This document shows, piece after piece, positions 35,204 through 46,694 of a stretch of DNA of 64,000 bases. Source of the stretch: Nyssa sinensis (lineage: Eukaryota > Streptophyta > Magnoliopsida > Cornales > Nyssaceae); NCBI GenBank assembly GCA_008638375.1, contig CM018038.1, positions 10,890,740 through 10,954,739 on the forward strand, read 5' to 3'. The notes beneath the pieces were generated by a model, which saw nothing but the letters and a program-made list of their open reading frames with translations, made no database searches and was not told the origin of the DNA. The number at the start of each line of letters is the position of its first letter. Within the stretch, counting starts at the first letter, position 1. The position numbers and the translations under genes were made by a program.

Positions 35204-36840
35204 TGTTAGAAGTATAGTATATTAGGGTTACTTATATATTATTGTGATACTCGGGTTAAGGTTAGCCGCCACATATATTACATATATTATTATGTAATAT
35301 TAGTGAAACTAGGGTTTCATAGTTTGTTTCCTTTATTTACGTTTTTCATGTACAACCTTAGTACCCTCATATATAAGGAGATCTCATGTTTAGTTTCAGT
35401 ATATGAATTTAGTTTAATACAATGCAGTCTTTTAGGTTTTTCCATTTTCTCTCTTCTCTTTTTTTTTTTTTTTTTCTGTTTCTTATTTTTTTTTATGTTG
35501 TTTCACTAAATCTAACATGGTATCAGAGTCTTCTTTCCTCTTATTTTCTTCTACTATCTCTGCTTCCTGCCGCAACTGTCCAGCCACAGCTTTCGTTTTC
35601 TCTTTCTGACCAGCCTGCGCTGCAGCCGTCTCTTCAGCCGCCTCTTCAGCCGCTTTCCTTCCATCTGGTTTCCTCCAGCTGCACTCCAAGCCGCCAATGC
35701 TTCTGTTTTCTTCCATTCTGATTTTCTCTCTCATTGCCGCTACTGCTGTCCCAGCCGCTCAGTTTTTTTTTTTTCTTTACTTCTTTTCCTAATCAGCACC
35801 GTCCTCTTCTTTCTTTTTGTCTTTTTGTCTCTTGCCAACCATTTTTTCTTTTGGTTTCCAGCTTTGAAGCCGCCTTTTTCTTCTCTGATTCTGCCTTACC
35901 CGCTTGTCTTTTTTCTTTTATTCTACTTTTCTTTTGCCTGCGCCTGCCCACGTCAGCCGCTTGTTTTTTGCGCCCTAGTGCTAGCCGTTTCTGTTTCTTC
36001 TTTTCTTTCTCCTGCTTTCTTTTCTCTGTTGCACCCGCTCTAGCCGTCTGCGCCCGAGCCTCTCTTTGTTTTTTTTTTTTATTCTTTTGTTCAGCGCCCT
36101 TTAGCTTTCCCAGCCGCACCACCCAGCCCTTTTCTTTCTTTCTTTTTTCTCTTCTGCCTGCTACAACCGCCGCCTGCTACTTCTGCTCTGTCGAAGCTGA
36201 GAAGCTCCTTAACTAGAGCTCTGTTTCTCTCAAACTACAGTGGGAACTTTTAGTTTTGGCCATCAAACAGTCCACCGTCGCTATCATCATCGTACCCACC
36301 GTCCCAAGCTGTTTCAATTCTGTCATCATCTGTCCAGTGCCCCAAGCTGCGATTTTGTTGCCCGCTCATCTGTTCTTTGTTACTCCGATTTTTGTGTTGA
36401 TTTGTTCTCTCTCTATGTTAACTGTTGGTTCTTTCTTTTATTCCTTTTTACGCCCAGTCGCGCCGCTTGCTTTTCTTTCTCTACTTGCTTTATTTTATCT
36501 TTCTTTACCTAGCTGTTCCACTGATTCCTTTGCTTTAGTCGTTCTCCCTTTTTCTTTCTGTTTCAGCCAGCCGCCTCTTCTCTGTTTGCTTTTCGCTGCT
36601 ACTTAATTCCTTTCTCTGTTTCTTTCCCTATTTCTGTTCTGCCTCTGCGCTGCTTCTTCTCTATTTGTTTTCTTCCCCTGCTTCAGCCACCGCTTGTTTG
36701 TTTTAATTTTTCTGTTCTGTCGTTCCCACTGATTCTTTCTTTTCTCTACTGTTTTCTGTTCCGTCGTTCCCACTGATTCGTTCCCACTGATTCTTTCTTT
36801 TCTCTACTGTGTCTTTTATGTTATTCCACCAAATCTAACA
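35204..36840 (+). mobile_element. Small copia-like LTR element, 3' LTR mostly missing
   Basis: The 5' LTR is 35204-35517 (314 bp), with 7-base ends TGTTAGA...TCTAACA, followed at once by TGGTATCAGAGTC, an initiator-Met tRNA primer site. The element ends at 36840 with another TCTAACA preceded by only about 30-50 bases resembling the LTR end. Both outer flanks are GGTTC (35199-35203 and 36841-36845). The interior is extremely pyrimidine-rich on the plus strand and has no recognisable protein. Long open frames there follow from composition, since stop codons need purines. I infer a non-autonomous Ty1/copia-type element. Confidence 0.8.
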
Positions 36841-36845
36841 GGTTC

Positions 36846-38241
36846 ATGACCTTACTATTATGGATCAAGCTATCTTTTTATTTGTTTTTTTTTTTGTAAG
36901 TAAGATAATACTGGAAATGTGATTAATATTAGCAATTTGTTTTTCTGGGGATATATGGTCTGATTAGATGATATTTTTGATGTAGCTGTGTGATGATTAA
37001 AAGCAAATTAACTATATAAATCATAAAATTTAAAGAAATTTAAACCAAACCAAAATAAAAATAAAAATAAAAATAAAAGTTATAATTAGCAATAAAAGAA
37101 AAAAATAAAGATTAAATTCTAAATGTACGAGCACTTATTACAATTTCAAAGGATAAATGAATTAGGCAAAAAGGATTGAAGAGGATGTAGTTTTCTGAAT
37201 TTTGAACGCTGCAATGCTAGAGAATGGGTAGGGGAAATAATAATAATAATAATAAGATATTTGTGTTTGCCTTTACCTATGTAACTATGGTTGTATGGTA
37301 ACAATGACATTTTCTTTCTTATAGTTATCTATTTTTTATGTTTATTGAATAAAAACCCAAAACTCAAATGATCAAGTTGCAATTTCAAGCATACATAGAC
37401 ACATACCTAATGACAATGTTTGAACATAGAACTCTTTAATTTGTTGAAGTGCCAATTACAGTAGGAAATTAATTAGGGTTTTAAAATCAAGAGAGCCTCT
37501 TCCTGAATCCTACCTAGCATTTGATTCACAGTTGTGGTTATTTCATCCACTAAAGTGCCTCTTAGCGACACACAATAGTGTATAGCTAAAAGTAGTAAAA
37601 AAGTAATAAAAAAATTAGTTTCCCGTGCAAAAAAATTCCTTAGATACCAAGGGATAGAAAAGAGAAAGAAGAAATTTAAGGCATGTTTTTTTGGAGTTGA
37701 GACTTGTAAATCTTTTATTAGTCTTAAGTTTTTGGAGAATGGTAGTGTTTGTAACTAAATGATCATGTAACTCAACGTACAATTGCATTCATGTAAGCCT
37801 AGCCCTATTCGAGAGTCATTTTCATCACATGTGAATCTTGTTGTGAAATTTATTCGCGATTGAGCTCATATGTGTGAAAATCTATTCTTGAATTGTCCAG
37901 AGTAGGAGAATTTGGGAATGCATAAATCTACATTGCAATCAATAGCGAATGCTTGAATATTCTACTATGAAAAAATTTCAGCACGGTCTCCTATTGCTCT
38001 CTAAGCATATATTTAGGCGTGGTAACGTTTATCTCGTATACTTGGAGAACCATGAGGAGATGCTGCCAAAATTTTTTTCAAGTGGAATCAAGCATTTGAT
38101 TTGCTGCTAATTGCAATGTAGATTGTGCATTCATAAATGGGATAAGACCAACTTACCCTTTAAAGAGAAGTTGCAGATTCTAGGATTCATGTTTCACATT
38201 TATAGTGAGCAACATTTTTTACTTGTATTAAGTAGACGAAA
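36846..38241. other. Non-coding part of CACTA element A
   Basis: This is AT-rich sequence with a short TTAGCGAC-motif patch at about 37555-37590. From 37690 to 38241 it looks like the 5' leader and intron region of a CACTA transposase gene, by position only. No protein is recognised. Confidence 0.4.
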
Positions 38242-38549
38242 ATGGATAAGAGTTGGATGGACTTGAGGGGCAGGCATTTGCCAGGGTATGTGAAGGGGAT
38301 CAAAGATTTTATTGAGTTTGCTCATGCATCTGCATATGGGAGAAATATGATAAGATGTCCATGTAGAAAGTGCAATAGTGGGGATTATATGCACATAGAT
38401 GAGACCAAAGAGCACCTACTCTTGATGCAGCTAAGAACCGGAATGGAGAGCTGGAGCAGATGATGACAAACCTCAACGCTCGCATGACCCAGCTAAAGTC
38501 TCTTATGCAAACATTCCTCAGCCAACAAGGAGGCTTTGTTCAGCCTTAG
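38242..38549 (+). pseudogene. CACTA transposase remnant: Transpos_assoc domain plus coiled-coil tail
   Basis: From ATG 38242, MDKSWMDL...IKDFIEFAH...IRCPCRKCNS...ETKEHLL matches the N-terminal transposase-associated domain of plant En/Spm (CACTA) transposases, including the CPCRKC zinc-binding pattern. At about 38420 the sequence jumps, in a different frame, to a helical segment (38424-38549, NGELEQMMTNLNARMTQL...) ending in TAG, which looks like the coiled-coil C-terminus seen in CACTA-encoded proteins. The transposase catalytic part is absent. This is an internal-deletion derivative, probably non-functional. Confidence 0.8.
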
Positions 38550-38614
38550 TAATTTTTAAAATTAATTACTTTGATGGCTTTATTGTTTATAGAAAATGTT
38601 TCGTAAAAAAAATA

Positions 38615-40497
38615 AATCAGATTTCGGCCTAACGGCCTAGAAACCCCATGACACACTTTAAATATGAAAATAGATATGCACAAACTTACTTAATTTCATC
38701 AGTTCTAATGATCGTTTGAATTGTAGTGGAACTTTCCACTCCAACAAAGCCCATTTTGGAGTTTTGACGGATCAAAATACTGGATATTGGCCTACCAACC
38801 CGAAACCCTATCACACACCTCACAAATCATAAAATAGACTTGTACGAATTTATGGCACTCAGTTCGGATCACCGGTTTAAAACTTATGCAAGTTTCTGCT
38901 CTAAAAATGCCCATTTTGGAGTTTTGACAGACCAAAATGCCGGATATCGGCCTACCCACCCCAAAACCCCATAACACACCTCACAAATGACAAAATTGAC
39001 GTGTACGAACTTACGACACTCGGTTCGGATCACCGGTTTGAAACTTATGAAAATTTTTGCTCTAAAAAGGCCCATTTTGGGGATTTGACGGGTCAAAATG
39101 TCGGATATCGACCTACCGACCTCGAAACCCCATCACACAGCTCACAAATGATAAAATAGACTTGCACGAACTTATGAAACTTGGTTCAGATCACCGATTC
39201 CAAACTTATGCAACTTTCTGCTCCAAAAAGCCCCATTTAAGGTTTTAACGAACCAAAACACCGGCTATCAACCTAACAAGCCCAAAACTGCATCACACAC
39301 CTTAAAAATGATAAAAGATACTTGCATGAACTTACAACACTCGGTTCAGATCATCGGTTTGAAACTTATACAAGTTTTTGCTCCAAAAAGGCCCATTTTG
39401 GGGTTTTGATAGACCAAAATGCCGGATATCGGCCTACTGACCTTGAAACCCTATCACACACCTCATAAATGATAAAATAGACTTACATGAACTTATGGCA
39501 CTCGATTCGAATCACCGATTTCAAACTTATGCAACTTTCTGCTCTAAAAAACCCCATTTTAAGGTTTTAACAGTCCAAAACACCGGATATCAACCTAACG
39601 AGTCCCAAACCCCATCACATACCTCAAAAATTATAAAATAGACTTGTACAAACTTATGTTACTTGGTTCAGATCACCAGTTTAAAACTTATGCAAGTTTT
39701 TGCTCCAAATAAGCCCATTTTGGGGGTTTGACTGACCAAAATGCTGGATATCGGCCTAACTATCCCGAAACCCCATCACACACCTCAAAAATGATAAAAT
39801 AGACTTGTAAAAACTTATGAAACTCAGTTTGGATCATCAGTTTGAAACTTAAGCAAGTTTCTGGTTTAAAAAGGTCCATTTTGAGATTTTAACGGACCAA
39901 AATGCCGGATATCTGCCTACCTACCCTGAAACCCCATCACACACCTTAAAAATGATAAAATAGACTTGTGCAAACTTATGAAACTCAATTTGGATCATCG
40001 GTTTGAAACTTATGAAAGTTTCTAGTCTAAAAAGGTCCATTTTGGGATTTTGACGAACCAAAATGCCGGATATCAGTCTACCGACCCTGAAACCCCATCA
40101 CACACCTCAAAAATGATAAAATAGACTTGTAAAAACTTAAGGCACTCGTTTCGGATCATTGGTTTGAAACTTATGCAAGTTTCTATTCTAAAAATGCCCA
40201 TTTTGGAGTTTTGACGGACCAAAATGTCGGATATCGGCCTAACTACCCTGAAACCCCATCACATACCTCAAAAATGATAAAATAGACTTTCACGAACTTA
40301 CAGCACTCGGTTCGATCACCGGTTTGAAACTTATGCAAGTTTCTACTTCGAAAAGACCCATTTTGGGATTTTGAGGGACCAAAATGTCGGATATTAGCCT
40401 AACTACCCCGAAACCCCATCACACACCTCAAAAATAATAAAATAGACTTGCACGAACTTACGACACTCGATTCGGATCACTGGTTTTCAACTTATGA
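38615..40497. repeat. 160-bp tandem satellite array in CACTA element A, about 11-12 units
   Basis: Units recur every 160 bases; for example GTTTTGAC blocks start at 38761, 38921, 39081 and 39241. Conserved parts are GAAACTTATGCAAGTTTC (a perfect 7-base-stem hairpin), CATTTTGG...CCAAAATG (an 8-base inverted repeat), CCGGATATCGGCC and CCCCATCACACACCTC. Since 160 is not a multiple of three, open frames drift and are not genes. The same unit occurs in CACTA element B at 60500-61175. Confidence 0.93.
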
Positions 40498-40929
40498 TCC
40501 TTTATGCCGTTCTTACTATTTATGCATGCCTAAAAAAAAATTCACATATTATATTCATATATTTTTAATAAGTGTTCTAATATATATCATTTGATCTTTA
40601 TTTCAGATTGATCAGGATTATTGCGCCTCCATCTTTCTGTTCTGCATCAAAACTTACTATTCTCCTTTTTTTTTTTCCTTTTCGTGGACATCTGTAATTA
40701 CATTTTCTAAGACAATTTTTTATTTTTGTATTTATTGAGAAATTCTACTTTTACAATTGTAGGTAATTACTATAATATATATATATATATAAATGTATTT
40801 TTCTTTTAATATATTCATTTCAGAATATTTGAAATTATTGTATATCAGGATGATTGATACAGGTTTTAAATAGGAATAAAACAAAAAAAAAAAAAACAAA
40901 TAATTCAGGTCCAAATAAGGCCCAAAAGA
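40498..40929. other. Conserved spacer between satellite and right array of CACTA A
   Basis: It is collinear with 61176-61570 of CACTA element B (shared TTTGATCTTTATTTCAGATT, GTGGACATCTGTA/CATGGACATCTGTA, TGTATATCAGGATG). It contains a TTTCAG acceptor-like site, so it may be the last-exon region of the ancestral element. No frame is open. Confidence 0.6.
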
Positions 40930-41345
40930 AAATAACTTTTAGCGACGCACACAAAGGCGTCGCTAAAAGACCCAAATATTAGTTTTAGCGAGCGATGCAT
41001 TAAGGCGTTGCTAAATAATTCTAATCACATACTGTTAGCAACGCCCATCGGCCGTCGCTAAAGAATTTCAATAAACTATTTCTGACGCTTTTGGCGTATC
41101 GCTAAAGGTCAATATTAGTGATGCCCATTGCGTCCTCTGTATAGTATTAGTGACACCCCCACTTGATTATTAGTGACACCTCTTGCACATTGCTAATAGT
41201 GACCTTTAGTGACGCATACAAATGTGTGTGTCGCTAATAGTATTTGCGACATGATGATTAGCGATGCCTCTAGTGATGCACACGTGAGCGTCGCTAAAAC
41301 CATTTAGCGATGTATATTGGTATTATTAGCAATGCATATTGGTAT
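40930..41345. repeat. Right subterminal array of CACTA element A
   Basis: Many TTAGCGACGC/GCGTCGCTAA motifs, partly decayed, end abruptly in gypsy LTR sequence without a terminal CACTA repeat. Confidence 0.75.
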
Positions 41346-41629
41346 TATTAGCAAAAACTAGAAAAAAAATTGAAACTATAGTCGCAAGCAAAAGTTAATT
41401 CGGACTTTTCTCAACAAAGTAATTGCGAAAATAAAAATTATTATAAATGGAAAAAAAAAAAAAAAAGTGAAATTGAAGGCCTAAACGTGGTCGTTTGGCC
41501 TCGTGGAAACTTCGATCATGGCAAAGCAATGAGTATTGTTCGTCTCGCCGTTTTAGGTCAAGATAGGGTCTCCGTTCCCAAAAATGTGATTGACCAACTC
41601 TGCATCTACTAGTACTCTTTCTTAGAATG
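41346..41629 (-). repeat. 3' LTR remainder of the decayed gypsy element
   Basis: It matches 46430-46694 in the 5' LTR. The other remainder is 33720-33856. Confidence 0.7.
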
Positions 41630-44600
41630 GTACTTGGAACGACCTCGAGTTACAATCGGGATAGAGAGGTTCTTGTACATGGTACTCGTAAATGTCAGTA
41701 ACATTGAAAAATCGTGAAATTCCCATAGTTTTCAGCAAATCAACAACATAAGCATTTTCATTGACCTTGTACACAATTTTGTATGGACCATATTTCTTTA
41801 GCTTCAATTTGCTATAGCTACCAACTGAAAATCGCTCTCTGCGCAAGAAGACTACAACAGAAATCCTTCCTTGAACACCTTGGCACGTCGATGCTTGTCT
41901 GCAGCTCTCTTGTATTTGGCATTGGTCTGTTCCAATTTCTGTTTCACCTCAACATGTACTGCTTAGGCCCTGTTCTGCCATATTCTCTGTTGCAACACTC
42001 ACACCATGGCCTATAGGCAGTCGAAACAAGTCTACAGTATGCTTTGGCTGAATGATGTAGACAACTACAAAAGGTGTTCTTCTTGTGGCACTATGAACAA
42101 TATTGTTAGATGCAAACTCAACTTGTGGCAAAGCATGATCCTACTGCTTAGGCCTATCTCCAAAAATACTACGAACTAGGTTGCCCAATGTTCTATTTCT
42201 CACCTTTGTTTAGCCATTTGTTTGGGGGTGAGTTATAGCATTGTATTTCAAGGAAGTGTCAAACATTCTCCACAAAGTAATCTAAAAGTGACTTAGGAAC
42301 TTCATGTCACGATTTGAAGTGATGGACTGTGGAACTCCATGGAGTCTCATAATCTCTCGAAAGAACAGTCTTGCAATATGTGAAGCATCTGATGTCTTTC
42401 AGCATAGAATGAAGTATGCCATCTTAGAGAACCTGTTAACAAGTACAAAAATATAATCTACCCCTCATTGTGTTTGACATAGTCCTAACACAAAATCCAT
42501 AGACAAGTCTTCCCAAACAGAATTAGAAACAGGTAAAGGAGTATAGAGACCAATGTTTTGTGATTGATCTTTAAAGACTTAACAAGTATAGCATTTTTTA
42601 ACATAATTACAAACGTCCATTTTGACTTATGGGCAAAAATACCACTCCTCCACACTTGTTATTGTCTTGTCCTTGCCCATGTATCCACTCAATCCACTAC
42701 CATATAGATCACGAACCAGCTTCTCTCGCAGGGATGTTTGAGGGATACACAAAGAGTTGCCTTTCAATAAGTACCTTTCATGCATACAGAAATCTATAAC
42801 AGTTTGAAACTCTTTGCACTTGGTCCAAATTTCCTTGAAATCTGCATCTTCTTCATACAATTCATTTAAGAACTCAAATTCCACAACCTCTTGTGCCAAT
42901 GTAACAAAAAGATTAGCCCTTCTACTTAACACATCTACAACTCTATTTAAGTTGTCAGGTTTGTGTTTAATGACAAATGTGAACTTCTGAAAGAACGTGG
43001 ACCATCTCATATGCATTTTATTCAAGTGTTTTTGGTTTTTGGTGTACTTTAAAACTTGGTGATCTGTGTAGAGCACAAACTCTGACTACACAAGATATTC
43101 TCAATACTTCAAAGCTCTAACAACTGCATAGAATTCCTGATCATAGATACTCCACTTTTGATAGGTCTCACTCAGCTTCTCACTAAAGAATGCCATTGGT
43201 CGCTTTTCTTGAGACATTACTGCCCCAATGCTAACTCCACTTGCATCACGCTCTACGTCAAAAACCTTCTCAAAGCTAGGCAAGGCCAAAACTAAAGCAA
43301 TGCACAACTTCTTTTTAATCAAGGCAAAGATTTTTTCTAACTCTTCACCCCAATCAAACTTCCCTTTTTTAAAGCATTCAGTAATTGGAGCTATAATTGC
43401 ACTAAAATTGCAGTTGAATCTGCGGTAGAATGTCGCTAGACCATGAAAAATTCGCATATCGCCAACTGCTTTGGGCGTTGGACACTCATGAATTGCCTGC
43501 ACTTTTTCTTCATTCACATGAATGTCATCTACACTAACCACGAAGCCCAAAAACAATAAATTGTTAGTCAAAAAATTATACTTTTTAAAGTTGATGTATA
43601 GCTTACTTTCCAACATCACTATCAAGATCTGTCGCAAATGATCAAAATGCTCATTTTCAATTTTGTTGTAAATAAGAATATCATCAAAATAAACAACAAC
43701 CAACTTTCCAACAAAATGCCTCAAAGTTTGGTACATAACTCGCACAAAAGTGTTGGGTGCATTGGTTAAGCTGAAAGGCATCACCAACCACTCATACAAG
43801 CCATCTTTAGTCTTGAATACAGTTTTCCAATTATCACCCAGCCTAATTCGAATCTGATGGTAGCCACTACAAAGATTAATCTTGGAAAACAACTTTGAAC
43901 CCTCAAATATATTAAGTATGTCATCTAAGCATGGAATAAAAATCTGTATTTTATGGTGATCTTGTTAATGGCCCTACAATCTATGCACATGTGCCAACTA
44001 CCATCCTTTTTTAGTGCCAATAGGGGTGGCACTGCACAAGGACTCATACTCTCTTTAATAAACCTTTTTTTCCAGCAATTCTTCTACCTTCTCCCTCACA
44101 ATCTCGTTCTCCTTTGGACTCATTCTATAATGGGCTAGATTTGAAAGGCTTGCACTAGGTACTAGATCATTGTGGTGTTGAATATCTCTCATAGGAGACA
44201 AGTAATTAGGCAGATCCTCAAAAACTAATTCGCTAAATTCTTCCAACAATGGTTGTAATTTTTCTAGCACAACCATTGTTAAATCTGCCTTTCGATCCTC
44301 TATCACCAAAGCTTTAACCACTAAAGCGTAAACCTCTTGTGCCTCCTTAGCTTCATTCTCAAACTCTGCTTCAGAGATAGATAAAACTAACATAAACTAC
44401 CCTTCATCTTTAGAACTATTACTCTCAAAATCAAATTTTGAAGGGGCCATAGCAATTTTGTGTGCTTACCATAGAAACATATAACCATTATCATTTTCCT
44501 TATAAGTAATATCAACATCATACTACCATGGCCTACCCAACAACACATGACTAGCATCCATATCAACTACATCACAAATTAATTTATCATGATAATGTTT

Positions 44601-46080
44601 ACCAATGAAAATTGGAACACGACATATTTTGGTTACCTTTATCGTTGGTTCCTTTTTAATCCAGCCAATTGTGTAAGGAAAATAATGATTTTCTGTAGGC
44701 AGCTTCATGTGATCCTTTAACTTCTTAGCCATAAAGTTCTCATAGCTTCCACTGTCAATAATTAAATTATAGACCTTTCGAATAATAGTACAGCATGATC
44801 GAAAGATGTTATGGCATTGGCTCGTGTCTTTCTACTTTGGTGCATACAGCAACTGCTACACTACACAGTTTACTCATTCTCTATCTTCTTCTGCGAGTTT
44901 TGCTCCTTCATAGAAATCATCTTCTCCAGCAGGTTCCTCCTCATCTACCTTCTCAATAACATCCTTATTCTTAACATAGTTAACAGGCCGTCGATCTAGA
45001 AAACTATTAGAGTCATGCCCAGGTTTACTACAACGATAACACTTGCCAGGTGTAGGCTTGGCATAGTGATTTGTATTCGTAGTGGGTACTAGCTTCTTCG
45101 AAGGGTCTCTACTACTACTGCCATCTGCATAACTTGTGCCTTGCAGTTTGATCTGAACAGGTTGAACGAGAGATTGAACTGTTGCTATTTGAGTGTCTTT
45201 TCTTTTATCACTCACTACATATGAAGATTCAGGAAAATTCTTACGAAAGGGTAATGCACTAGAACTTCCAGACCTTCTCTTATTTTCAACGCCATGTTAT
45301 AAGCCTCATTAATAGTCCACAAAACCTTCAATCCAATTTTGTCATGGATTGAGGGCTTAAGTCCGTTCAAATATCGTGCCACCCTCTGTCCTTCTGTTTC
45401 AGCCAGATTATTACAAATAGACAATTAGTTAAAGTTTGTTGTATAATCAAAACTGATCGGCTGCCTTGGGTGCAATTTCGGTATACCTGAAATAGGTACT
45501 ACTCATAATCTAGAGGGAGAAATCTTCTCATCATGTACTGCTTCATCTTCCTCCAAACTTGAACTGGTTGCTTGCCTTATCGCTGTCGATTTCACTGCAA
45601 CTGGTCCTACCAAACTACTGTGCCACCCTTTAGCTTAAATGTCGTTGGGAACCTTCATCATGTTTAGAAATCGGTTTGCCTCAGAAATCTAGTCAAAGAA
45701 ATCTTCAATGCTAAGATTTCCACTAAAGGTAGCGATGTCAGCCTTCATTTGATAATCTTCAAAATCTCGGTTCTGTCTAACAGGCCTACGAACCTCGTAG
45801 TTCTCTTCATCGTCTGAATCTGATTCATCTTCATAGGCAGGCTGCTTTTAGGGATGCTGGCCTGGTATAGTCCTACTTTCAAGATGGCCTCAGGCAAATC
45901 CTCCGACGCAATTCCTGTGGACTAGAAGGTCTCTAGGGGCATTAATATTGAGCTGCATGAGTGTCTGTTGCATAGCACTGAGCTGATCATTGATATGTGC
46001 TAACTGTTGCCCATGGTCGCCAATTACCACCCATAAATCCTCCATCCCACGATGAATGTCAATGGGATTCGGGGATCTCG
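41622..46080 (-). pseudogene. Ty3/gypsy gag-pol polyprotein remnant
   Basis: Domains in order on the minus strand: gag (about 45850-45215, DIATFSGNLSIEDFFDW), zinc knuckle CYRCSKPGHDSNSF with the last Cys lost (about 45060), protease tail [18 protein letters not shown] (44570-44523), linker (44393-44055), reverse transcriptase (43892 on, [26 protein letters not shown] with the catalytic YFDD intact), RNase H (about 43300-42900, [16 protein letters not shown]), integrase zinc-binding and core remnants (42800-41949), and a C-terminal segment [20 protein letters not shown] (41846-41622). Many stops and frameshifts separate these, so no polyprotein is made. It resembles chromovirus-type gypsy elements; I see no clear chromodomain. 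Confidence 0.9.
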
Positions 46081-46130
46081 ACTTTGTCGTTTGCCATTGA
46101 GTCAGGAAAATCCCCGCTCTAATACCAACT

Positions 46131-46694
46131 AACGCAGTGTAGAATGTGAAGAGTAATCAAACACATTGAGTTTCTTATAAAACAAGTAACACATGGGACT
46201 CTTCACCCAAAGAAAAACAAATCTCAAATTTCTAAACAAAAATATATTATTGATAATCTTAATAATAAAGACTGAATTACATCATATATATAGGCTAAGA
46301 CTATTACTAATCTGAATACGAATCTACTAATTCCTTATACTAATTCTATTACAATTAGGAAACTATAATAATTATAAAAATGAGAAAAAAATTTGAAATT
46401 AATAAAAATTGGGGCTTTTTAAAAAACTAGAAACCTTATCATAATAGGAAACTATAACCGCAAGTAGAAACTAATTCATACTTTTTTAAAAAAAATTAAC
46501 TGCGAAAATAAAAATTATTATAAATGGAAAAAAGCAAAATTGAAGGCCTAAACGAAGTTGTATGGCCCCGTGGTAGTTTCGGTTATAGCAAAGCAATAAG
46601 TATTGTCCATCTCACCATTTTGGGTCAAGATAAGGTCTTCGTTCCTAAAAACATGATGATCAACTCTACGTCTATTAGTACTTTTTCTTAAAAT
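46131..46694 (-). repeat. 5' LTR of the decayed gypsy element
   Basis: It is defined by similarity to 33720-33856 and 41346-41629 and by the primer site next to it. Boundaries are approximate; TG/CA ends are not clear. Confidence 0.65.

Larger units (their letters stand above)
33857..41345 (+). mobile_element. CACTA (En/Spm-type) element A, right end lost
   Basis: The left end AACTACAAAAAATTATAC is one base from CACTACA. It is followed by a hairpin-rich array of TTAGCGACGC/GCGTCGCTAA motifs (33870-34190). The right side has a matching array (40930-41345) and a preceding 400-base stretch similar to that of CACTA element B. The right terminus is absent: TTAGCAA joins directly to gypsy LTR sequence at 41345/41346. 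Inside are a transposase remnant on the plus strand, a 160-bp tandem array, and two later LTR-element insertions. A further short motif array at about 37545-37640 may be the remnant of another CACTA end. Confidence 0.8.
33720..46694 (-). mobile_element. Decayed Ty3/gypsy element with CACTA nested in its 3' LTR
   Basis: The element reads on the minus strand. The 5' LTR is about 46131-46694, followed by the primer site TGGTATTAGAGC (46116-46127) and gag-pol (about 46080-41622). The 3' LTR survives as two pieces, 33720-33856 and 41346-41629, which match different parts of the 5' LTR (AAATCTCAAATTTCTAAAC and AATAAAAATTATTATAAATG blocks). The piece between them is a CACTA element. About 110 bases of LTR right of the junction are missing. 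The outer LTR ends are not cleanly defined and I found no target duplication. Confidence 0.8.

Noticed and set aside
35422..36606. Long open frames rich in Phe/Ser/Leu on plus and Lys/Arg on minus
   Set aside because: They lie in the extremely pyrimidine-rich interior of the copia-like element. One-sided composition removes stop codons, and no domain is recognisable.
38792..39096. Minus-strand frames with repeated SFKPVIRTEC motifs
   Set aside because: They are produced by the 160-bp satellite. The unit is not a multiple of three, so frames are not maintained.
33870..41345. Regularly spaced GCGACGC repeats considered as a CRISPR-like array
   Set aside because: Spacers are not uniform, motifs occur in both orientations, the genome is plant, and the pattern fits CACTA subterminal repeats.
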